Positions 7,001-11,493 of a stretch of DNA of 11,493 nucleotides are shown here, piece after piece. The first letter of the stretch is position 1, and each line of letters starts with the position of its first letter. The stretch is from Dehalococcoidia bacterium SM23_28_2. Lineage in GTDB: Bacteria; Chloroflexota; Dehalococcoidia; SM23-28-2. Both the position numbers and the translations under genes were made by a program. Location of the stretch: NCBI GenBank assembly GCA_001303545.1, contig LJUA01000082.1, positions 1 through 11,493 on the forward strand, written 5' to 3'. The notes beneath the pieces were generated by a model. The model was given only the letters and a program-made list of their open reading frames with translations. It was not told where the DNA came from and made no database searches.

Positions 7001-7266
7001 GGCTTCCCTCCCTCTGGTTGGGCCTGCCGCAGCATAGCCCTCACCGAGGCGATGAGAATCTCTGACTCGCTCAGGTAAGCGTTTATGAACTCTTCCAGCT
7101 CAGTGCGCTGAACCTCCGAGAGGGCGACCGATAGCTGACCGTCCACCGATCGCCAGACGACGCCCGTGTGCAGGTGGTTGGCCAGCTGGCGGATCGTGTC
7201 CTGGCGCTGGGCCAGGCCGTTGAGCATGTTCACTGCCGTTTCCAGGTTCTTCTCGCTAAGGCCCAT
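6997..7266 (-). CDS. Short helical protein of the phage-type operon, unknown function
   Basis: The product is 89 residues and predicted almost entirely helical: an amphipathic N-terminal segment (LSEKNLETAVNMLNGLAQRQD), a short strand-like break (TGVVWRSVDGQLSVALS) and a C-terminal helix pair (EVQRTELEEFINAYLSE..ILIASVRAMLRQA). No family was recognised and no membrane span is present. Its place between the fibre-like gene and the adaptor gene suggests a virion or assembly factor. The ATG at 7264-7266 has a strong GGAGGAG 6 nt upstream and follows the fibre-like stop by 13 bp. The end overlaps the adaptor start by GTGA. Confidence 0.6.
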   Translation of the reverse strand: MGLSEKNLETAVNMLNGLAQRQDTIRQLANHLHTGVVWRSVDGQLSVALSEVQRTELEEFINAYLSESEILIASVRAMLRQAQPEGGKP

Positions 7267-7279
7267 GGCTTCTCCTCCG

Positions 7280-8134
7280 TTAGGCCACTTCCAGGGTCAT
7301 GTAGCTTCCCGACTTGATAACCCGATAGAGTGTGCTGCCGAACTTAAGGTAGAGGTTGCTCTTATTGGTCGGTGGATCGCCGCCGCCGACCAACCGCAGA
7401 TAGGGCGTACTGGGGCCCGCCTCGATAAGGTACTTGTTACCGCTGGTCTCTGTTTGGTCGGCTATCTTCAAGCCAATGGCGTTGTGAGTGCCGGTGGTGT
7501 AGTATCCCTGGTCGTCGATCTCCAAGCCGTAGACGGTGCTGGGATAGGTGGAGAAGAAGAGCAGAGGGCTTCGAAGCTTTGCTTCCCAAAGGGTAGGCGC
7601 GCTCCCGCTGTACGACGAAAGCCCGGCCCTAACCCACAGGCCGTAGAGGTCCTGAATCGTCCCCGAGCTATTGCCCACGGCCGTGAAGTACAACCCGGCC
7701 ATCAGGAGGGCGGTAGCTCCGGAGTAGACCTGGGCGGTAGCCATCCCCTGCATGGCGTAGATGTTCCCGGAGCCCCCGGTCATCCTGACTGTCGGGTTGC
7801 ACCCTAATACCGTGATGTTCCCGCTTCGCTCCATAGGAGGGGCTACACTCAAGCCGACGTCCGTTTGGGGGGCAGCTCCCACCCCCAGGCGCGTCCCGAC
7901 GCGGACCTCGTCGCTGAGGGTGATGTGCGGGCTGGCCGTCGACAGGGTGATGCGGTCGTTGCCGCCCGAGTCGCGGATGATGTTCTGGTTCAGCCGCAGG
8001 ATGTCGATGAGGGCTTCCCCCTGCGAGGGGACAAAGCCGGTGTGGCCGGACAGGTCGTAGTCAAGGTTGGACAGAGCGGAGTGGTCGTCCGCGCCGCCGC
8101 CCTCTTGTTCGCCCAATAGCTTCAGTCGGCCCAT
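7280..8134 (-). CDS. Fibre-like structural protein (beta-rich, VGxG-type motif)
   Basis: The product is 284 residues, rich in Gly, Ser, Thr and Tyr and poor in charge, with many short predicted strands and no signal peptide. The segment DEVRVGTRLGVGAAPQTDVGLSV (about 73-95) matches the short motif common in trimeric phage fibres and S74-type appendages ('..vGIGt..P...L.V'). The C-terminal part has repeated strand-turn units (YGLEIDDQGYY, NAIGLKIADQ, LYLKFGSTLYRVIKSG). It probably forms a trimeric head or tail fibre. No C-terminal chaperone or S74 peptidase domain is seen. It sits in the head part of the operon, right after the capsid gene and a small beta protein, not after tail genes. The ATG at 8132-8134 has AGGAAAAG upstream and follows the previous stop by 9 bp. 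Confidence 0.55.
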   Translation of the reverse strand: MGRLKLLGEQEGGGADDHSALSNLDYDLSGHTGFVPSQGEALIDILRLNQNIIRDSGGNDRITLSTASPHITLSDEVRVGTRLGVGAAPQTDVGLSVAPPMERSGNITVLGCNPTVRMTGGSGNIYAMQGMATAQVYSGATALLMAGLYFTAVGNSSGTIQDLYGLWVRAGLSSYSGSAPTLWEAKLRSPLLFFSTYPSTVYGLEIDDQGYYTTGTHNAIGLKIADQTETSGNKYLIEAGPSTPYLRLVGGGDPPTNKSNLYLKFGSTLYRVIKSGSYMTLEVA

Positions 8135-8143
8135 GTGCTTTTC

Positions 8144-8542
8144 CTAGCTCAACGAGGCATAGACGGAGACGGAGAGGCTGGTTGCGGTGGCGGATACAAT
8201 CTTCAAGAAGACGGTGGCTCCCCTCGCTTCCGCCTCCAGGCTGGGGATGGGATTGGCGGCCAGTTCCCCCTCGCCGAAGCTGCGCTCGGCCCCACGGAAG
8301 TACTTGCCGGCGGTGGCGTCCCACACCAGGAGTTGCACCTTGAGGGCGGTCAGTTCGGTGGACCCGCTGGTGTCCACATCGAAGCGGACATTGCGGTAGC
8401 CGGTGCAGTCCACACCCTCGTCGGCGCTGGTGGGATCGGAGGGGTCGGCCGCTGTCAGGCCGCTGCGATGGAGGAGGGGCGTCGTCCCCTCATAGACCGG
8501 CCCTTTGGGCACACCCTGGGAATCGATGCGAACGTTGGCCAC
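8144..8542 (-). CDS. Small beta-rich virion protein, possible capsid decoration protein
   Basis: This 132-residue protein has an extended N terminus (GVPKGPVYEGTTPLLHRSGLTAAD) and then a beta-sandwich-like body: YRNVRFDVDTSG, ALKVQLLVWDATAGKYFRGA, GATVFLKIVSATATSLSVSVYASL. No specific family was recognised. Its place directly after the major capsid gene and its size fit a capsid decoration (cement) protein, but this is inference from gene order. The start is GTG at 8540-8542, preceded by GGGAGG with 5-nt spacing; no better ATG is available. It is separated from the capsid gene by 88 bp that hold a strong hairpin, so its expression could be lower than that of the capsid protein. Confidence 0.5.
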   Translation of the reverse strand: MANVRIDSQGVPKGPVYEGTTPLLHRSGLTAADPSDPTSADEGVDCTGYRNVRFDVDTSGSTELTALKVQLLVWDATAGKYFRGAERSFGEGELAANPIPSLEAEARGATVFLKIVSATATSLSVSVYASLS

Positions 8543-8570
8543 AAGGCCTCCCTTCGTTCGGCTGGGTCTG

Positions 8571-8614
8571 GGGCCGAGGGTCAGGGTTCCCGGCCCTAGC
8601 CTGACCCTCGGCCC
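8571..8614 (-). terminator. Perfect 15-bp inverted repeat after the capsid gene; attenuator or mRNA-stabilising hairpin
   Basis: GGGCCGAGGGTCAGG (8571-8585) is exactly mirrored by CCTGACCCTCGGCCC (8600-8614), with a 14-nt loop. It lies 16 bp downstream of the capsid stop, in the only long non-coding gap (8543-8630, 88 bp) within the operon. There is no T tract after it on either strand, so it is not a standard intrinsic terminator. Partial termination, or a 3' stem protecting capsid mRNA from exonucleases, would raise capsid protein relative to the downstream genes. Confidence 0.6.
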
Positions 8615-8630
8615 GTGACGTCGGCTCCGC

Positions 8631-9518
8631 CTATGGTCGCACGCCTACCAGCTTGGCCAGCTTGAGGGTGTTGAACAGGGCGATGGACGTGTACCACTTG
8701 ATCCGGTTGCGGCTGGCGTCCTTCTGCTCCAGGCTTCCTACTCGCTCCACCTGGAGCCCGCCCGGCCCGGTGAGGCCGGCCAGGGCTCCCTCCCCGAACT
8801 GCACGGCATAGATGGTGGAGCAGTCGTTGCTGGTGCCCACCGTCTGGTCGTCGGGGATGTAGTCGGACACCCCGATGGAGATGCCGTCGTAGTACTGGAC
8901 CATCTGGCCGAACTGGTCGCGGTCCGTCTCCAGCAGGGTGCCGGCGGTGCGCGCCAGCTTGTTGATGATGCGGCGGCTGCGTCGGCTCATCAGCAGGAGC
9001 TCCGGCTTGCCGCCCTTCACCGTATCCACCAGCTCGTCCAGCTCGTCCAGGGTCAGGGAGCCGCCGTTGGCCCCCATGCTCAGGGTCTGGCCGGACTCGC
9101 AGAGGACATCGATGCCGTCGAAGGCCTTGGGGTCAGCTACCGAGTCGCCGCTGATGAACGTCTCCTCGAACAGGTCGCGCACCGCCTTGGCCTTCAGCTC
9201 GATGACCGCCGCCTCCAGGTCCTGGATGTTGGAGCGGGTGGCCACGAGGTAGTTATCGATGTCGGCGTCGCCGCCCATGATCTTGAGGGTGGCCGTGATC
9301 TGGCTGAAGGTGGGGGTCGATTCCGTCCAGGTGTCGCCTACATCGTAGAAGGAGGCGGTGGCCGCGGTGCTCTCGCGGTTGTAGGTGAGGCCGTTGCCCA
9401 CGATCTCGATGAAGGGCAGTGTCTGGAGGATGGGGCTGTCCTTGATGATGGTCTCGATGACGCCCACCAGGAGGACGTCGTTGGAAAGCTTGGATGCTTC
9501 GGCCAGGGTTAGAGCCAT
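8631..9518 (-). CDS. Phage major capsid protein, HK97-fold type
   Basis: At 295 residues it has the usual size for an unprocessed HK97-type coat protein. The N terminus (MALTLAEASKLSNDVLLVGVIETIIKDSPILQTLPF) is the typical N-arm and helix opening of a widespread phage coat family. ESTAATASFYDVGDTWTEST...FSQITATLKIMGGDADID gives the E-loop and strand region. ELKAKAVRDLFEETFISGD forms the long spine helix. PELLLMSRRSRRIINKLAR, YYDGISIGVSDYIP and KWYTSIALFNTLKLAKLVGVRP form the P- and A-domain elements. The protein would self-assemble into the shell around the coiled-coil scaffold. No N-terminal delta domain or separate protease is visible, which fits assembly with a dedicated scaffold. The ATG at 9516-9518 has AAAGGAGT upstream. 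The 60-bp gap to the scaffold gene contains a small TAGCTG/CAGCTA hairpin (9551-9570). An encapsulin is a less likely alternative because scaffold, adaptor and hub genes accompany it. Confidence 0.82.
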   Translation of the reverse strand: MALTLAEASKLSNDVLLVGVIETIIKDSPILQTLPFIEIVGNGLTYNRESTAATASFYDVGDTWTESTPTFSQITATLKIMGGDADIDNYLVATRSNIQDLEAAVIELKAKAVRDLFEETFISGDSVADPKAFDGIDVLCESGQTLSMGANGGSLTLDELDELVDTVKGGKPELLLMSRRSRRIINKLARTAGTLLETDRDQFGQMVQYYDGISIGVSDYIPDDQTVGTSNDCSTIYAVQFGEGALAGLTGPGGLQVERVGSLEQKDASRNRIKWYTSIALFNTLKLAKLVGVRP

Positions 9519-9578
9519 TCTCTACACACTCCTTTCCTCTACCGTTGCCGTAGCTGAAGCCCTGCAGCTATGTACCTG

Positions 9579-10094
9579 CTACCGTTGCTGCTGCGACAGG
9601 CCGTGGACGATCTTCTCGGCGGGGCTGAGCGCCGAGATGTCGGGCGCGCGCCGAACGGGGGCGCCGGTGGGCACCCGCATGGCCTGAGCCTGCGACTCCA
9701 GGTGGCCGCGCAGTTGGGCCACCATACGCAAGGCGGACTCTAGCTGCTGGTCCACCTCCTCCACCGTCTCGCCGCTCACCAGATCGGGCGGCACCTCCGG
9801 CCGGCTGGCCAGCAGGGCATCGCGATACTTGCTGGCCGCTGTCTTGAGACCGGCCTGGAGACCTTCCACCTGCTCATGCCGGGCGGCCAGTTCCTCATCG
9901 CGAGCGCTGAGCTGGGCTTGGGCCTCGCTGAGGGAGGCGGAGAGCTGGCTTTGCTCCTCTCTGAGCTGGGCCAGGGTCTCCTCCAGGTGGGCGGCTCGCG
10001 CCTCGCGGTCGGCAGCGATGGTCTGCAGGCGGTCGACCTCCGTCTGGGCCTCGGCTAGCTGATCCTGAAGGGCTGTTATCTCTTCCTCTGTCAC
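9579..10094 (-). CDS. Phage scaffolding-like coiled-coil protein
   Basis: The product is 171 residues. Residues about 1-95 form a long Glu/Gln/Ala/Leu-rich heptad coiled coil (EEITALQDQLAEAQTEVDRL...EELAARHEQVEGL). A Pro-containing hinge follows (RPEVPPDLVSGETVEEV, about 114-130), then a helical C-terminal part ending SALSPAEKIVHGLSQQQR. Capsid scaffolds have this layout, with the C-terminal basic or helical tip binding the coat protein, and the gene immediately precedes the capsid gene as expected. It would template shell assembly and then leave or be degraded. The start is GTG at 10092-10094 with GGGAGG 9 nt upstream. It is the first cistron after the operon promoter, where a portal gene would usually come first. 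Coiled-coil proteins are hard to assign alone, so the call rests largely on context. Confidence 0.7.
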   Translation of the reverse strand: MTEEEITALQDQLAEAQTEVDRLQTIAADREARAAHLEETLAQLREEQSQLSASLSEAQAQLSARDEELAARHEQVEGLQAGLKTAASKYRDALLASRPEVPPDLVSGETVEEVDQQLESALRMVAQLRGHLESQAQAMRVPTGAPVRRAPDISALSPAEKIVHGLSQQQR

Positions 10095-10132
10095 CGTCGA
10101 AAACCTCCCGCTAGCTAAGCTTTGCGATGGCG

Positions 10133-10162
10133 ATAATAGGACGTATGTTCTGCTATCGTCAA
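10133..10162 (-). promoter_or_regulatory. Predicted strong promoter of the phage-type structural operon
   Basis: On the minus strand TTGACG (10162-10157) and TATTAT (10138-10133) are separated by 18 bp, each matching the sigma70 consensus at 5 of 6 positions. The predicted start near 10126 gives a leader of about 32 nt with GGGAGG before the GTG of the scaffold gene. Short inverted arms CGATA (10131-10135) and TATCG (10155-10159) bracket the spacer and could be an operator half-site pair, but they are too short to assert. The shared divergent region (10095-10277, 183 bp) shows no clear promoter for the plus-strand lipoprotein. Confidence 0.6.
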
Positions 10163-10277
10163 GGATGAGATGGCACCCCTGCGAGTTGCTGTAACAAATC
10201 TGGAGAGATCGTCCTCTTACTTGTTTGGAAATATCGTGCGGCCTTCAGGCGAAGGCCGATGTTGTGAGGTGGTAAAG

Positions 10278-11021
10278 ATGATGAGGTTTCTTTGGGCGAT
10301 AGCATTGGTGACGGTACTGGCGCTGGCGGCCGCCTGCGGGTCAGACGGCGGCGGTGATGTTCAGGAGGGCGAGGCGCCGCCCCTGGCCGAGTCCATCCGT
10401 GTGGACGGCGACGGCGACACCGTCGACGATCTGATCGAAGCGATACCGGTGGCCACGCCCACCGCTGACCCCAGCCCCGAGGCATCAGGCCTGCAGGAGC
10501 AGCTGGGCGATCTGGTGCTGAGCGAGGACGACGTGCCGGCTGGCTTCTCCTCGATGGGCAACATGGACATGGGCATGGACTTCGACTTGATGGGCCTACC
10601 CACACCTCAGGGGATGGCAGCTCACATGAGCATCTTCGCCACCCCGGAGGGTGAAGATATGATCGTGTCTATGGTCATCCTCATGGAGGACGGCACAGCC
10701 TTTGAGGAGGCCTTCTCCCAAATAGACGAAATGAGCATCGAGGAGATCCAGGACGCTTTCGACATGGTGGGGGTCTACAGCGATGTGGCCCTTCTGGACA
10801 CCCGCGAGCTGGATGTCTCCGGCCTGGGCGACAAGGCCTACGGCTTGGGTATGACGGTGGAGATGGCCCAGATGGGCACTATGGACGCCGAGATGGTGTT
10901 CCTTGGCGAGGGGTCGCTGATGGCGATGGCTATGACGATGGCCATGGACGGCGGCGCGGCCGTTGACGCCGTGCCCCTGGCGAAAGCCATGGCCGACAAG
11001 ATAGAGGCTGTCGTCCAGTAG
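10278..11021 (+). CDS. Methionine-rich acidic lipoprotein, unknown function
   Basis: The product is 247 residues. The signal peptide MMRFLWAIALVTVLALAAAC places the lipid-carrying cysteine at residue 20, followed by a GSDGGG linker, a short Asp-rich segment (DGDGDTVDD) and a Pro/Thr/Ala linker. The folded part begins at DLVLSEDDVPAGF and continues to the end. The 'L...DvPaGF' opening, the central ELDVSGLGDKAYGLG and the final helix PLAKAMADKIEAV match a layout seen in many actinobacterial and Chloroflexota cell-surface lipoproteins of unknown role. Met is unusually frequent (25 in total), with clusters such as MGNMDMGMDFDLM (about 94-106) and MAMAMTMAM. These could bind soft metals such as Cu(I), but Met may just be structural. 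The ATG at 10278 follows GAGGTGG and starts the signal peptide; the longer frame from 10170 has no signal. It is divergent from the capsid operon. Confidence 0.7.
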   Translation: MMRFLWAIALVTVLALAAACGSDGGGDVQEGEAPPLAESIRVDGDGDTVDDLIEAIPVATPTADPSPEASGLQEQLGDLVLSEDDVPAGFSSMGNMDMGMDFDLMGLPTPQGMAAHMSIFATPEGEDMIVSMVILMEDGTAFEEAFSQIDEMSIEEIQDAFDMVGVYSDVALLDTRELDVSGLGDKAYGLGMTVEMAQMGTMDAEMVFLGEGSLMAMAMTMAMDGGAAVDAVPLAKAMADKIEAVVQ

Positions 11022-11066
11022 ACCACAGCGATGCCCAGCATGCTCGCGGCATTTCCTCATCGGCAG

Positions 11067-11103
11067 GCCGTCGGTCGCCTGTGGAGTGCGAGCAACCGAC
11101 GGC
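11067..11103 (+). promoter_or_regulatory. Hairpin directly upstream of the nuclease ribosome-binding site
   Basis: GCCGTCGGT (11067-11075) pairs perfectly with ACCGACGGC (11095-11103). A further CGC/GCG pair (11076-11078 with 11088-11090) can stack if a 4-nt bulge is allowed. The stem ends at the base next to AGGAGG (11104-11109), which precedes the nuclease ATG by 7 nt. It has no T tract, so it may act as a leaky terminator after the lipoprotein gene or modulate ribosome access. It sits in the 95-bp gap between these genes. Confidence 0.4.
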
Positions 11104-11116
11104 AGGAGGACCCAAC

Positions 11117-11493
11117 ATGAAGCAGACCACTGGAGACGTTGTCGCCTGGTCCGTTCGCCTGTCCCAAACGACCCTGAACCTGCTGCGAGAGTGCGAGCGG
11201 TGCTTCTGGCTGCACCTCCACGGCGTACGACGCCCCGGCGGCCCCGAGGGGTCGTGGTCCACGGTCACCCGCGGCCTGGACACGGTCATCAGCCACTACT
11301 GCGCTACATACCGCAACCAGGACGATCTGCCCCCGCTGCTGCGGCACCTGGGAGGTCGCCTGGTTACGGTTCAGATCGGCCCTCACCTCGATCCGGACAC
11401 GGGCCTGACCCTGGTCGATAGGCTGAGCGAGTGCCTGGAGGTGAGCGACGGCCTGTTCGCGCCGCTCGACCACAAGGTGCGGGGCTGGGCGCC
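11117..11493 (+). CDS. PD-(D/E)XK-type nuclease (RecB/Cas4-like), 5' part, cut by window end
   Basis: 125 residues are visible. The opening LSQTTLNLLRECERCFWLHLHGVRRPGGP (15-43) is typical of a RecB/Cas4-like PD-(D/E)XK nuclease family, with the two cysteines of 'CerCfWL', although iron-sulphur binding cannot be judged from this part. TRGLDTVISHYCATYR (51-66) and LPPLL (71-75) also fit. The nuclease strand pair is LTLVDRLSECLEVSDGLFAPLDHKVRG. The DHK (118-120) supplies the (D/E)XK motif, but the usual 'G.LDD/E' of the preceding strand reads D-R-L-S-E here, with Ser104 at the expected catalytic Asp position. Either Asp101 or Glu105 compensates, or the protein is impaired. The ATG follows AGGAGG by 7 nt, an excellent ribosome-binding site. 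It might belong to the phage-type locus (DNA processing) or to host repair; the rest of the gene lies outside. Confidence 0.6.
   Translation, partial: MKQTTGDVVAWSVRLSQTTLNLLRECERCFWLHLHGVRRPGGPEGSWSTVTRGLDTVISHYCATYRNQDDLPPLLRHLGGRLVTVQIGPHLDPDTGLTLVDRLSECLEVSDGLFAPLDHKVRGWA

Larger units (their letters stand above)
4049..10162 (-). mobile_element. Phage-derived structural gene cassette (capsid and tail/hub genes), single operon
   Basis: Nine same-strand genes run from a promoter at 10162-10133 to a stop at 4049. Gaps are short or overlapping and most genes have good Shine-Dalgarno sequences. The contents are scaffold-like, major capsid, two beta-rich structural, one short helical, adaptor-like, hub-like, OB-like and a terminal small protein. 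This order is that of a phage late operon, but the terminase, portal and protease that normally precede scaffold/capsid are absent, as are tail tube and tape measure. No integrase or attachment-site pair is visible at the edges. The element may be a GTA-like or domesticated particle, a prophage remnant, or one arm of a prophage that continues to the right. Confidence 0.6.

Noticed and set aside
8631..9518. Capsid-like protein as a stand-alone encapsulin
   Set aside because: A dedicated scaffold, an adaptor-like and hub-like genes in the same operon point to a virion-type particle; no cargo enzyme gene is adjacent.
9551..9570. TAGCTG/CAGCTA inverted repeat between scaffold and capsid genes
   Set aside because: Only a 6-bp stem with an 8-nt loop; it could easily occur by chance and was not listed as a separate feature.
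4049..10094. Assignment as a known gene transfer agent of the alphaproteobacterial type
   Set aside because: Gene order and products do not match that cluster as I know it; only the broad idea of a GTA-like particle is kept as a hypothesis.
10170..10277. Extension of the Met-rich lipoprotein to an ATG at 10170
   Set aside because: It would place the signal peptide internally; GAGGTGG and the lipobox support the start at 10278.

Overview
The window reads as a stretch of high-GC bacterial chromosome. Host-like genes flank a compact operon of phage-type virion genes. Lipoproteins with short alanine-rich signal peptides and Pro/Ser linkers, an FG-GAP propeller protein and the general gene style suggest Chloroflexota or a similar high-GC lineage. 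This is inference from style only; no marker in the window fixes the taxon.

Left part (1-4044): the 3' end of a SnoaL-like/ester-cyclase protein (+) converges with ruvB (-). Upstream of ruvB on the same strand lies an FG-GAP lipoprotein with seven tandem repeats. It is divergent from an alpha/beta hydrolase (+), and the two genes share a 52-bp intergenic region with overlapping -10 elements.

Central part (4049-10162, all -): one apparent transcription unit starts at a near-consensus sigma70-type promoter (TTGACG-N18-TATTAT). The order is coiled-coil scaffold-like protein, HK97-type major capsid protein, a perfect 15-bp hairpin, a small beta-rich protein, a fibre-like protein, a short helical protein, a head-tail adaptor-like protein, a propeller/tail-hub-like protein, an OB-fold-like protein and a 56-aa Pro-rich protein that ends 4 bp from the hydrolase. 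No terminase, portal, protease, tail tube, tape measure, integrase or lysis gene is visible inside this unit. It could be a domesticated, GTA-like or otherwise split phage structural cassette, or one arm of a prophage whose other genes lie outside the window.

Right part (10163-11493, +): a Met-rich acidic lipoprotein is divergent from the capsid operon. It is followed by a hairpin and the 5' part of a PD-(D/E)XK-type nuclease, cut by the window edge. The nuclease may have lost the usual first catalytic Asp.

I saw no tRNA, rRNA, CRISPR array, insertion sequence or attachment-site pair. Every gap above 60 bp is described in an entry.
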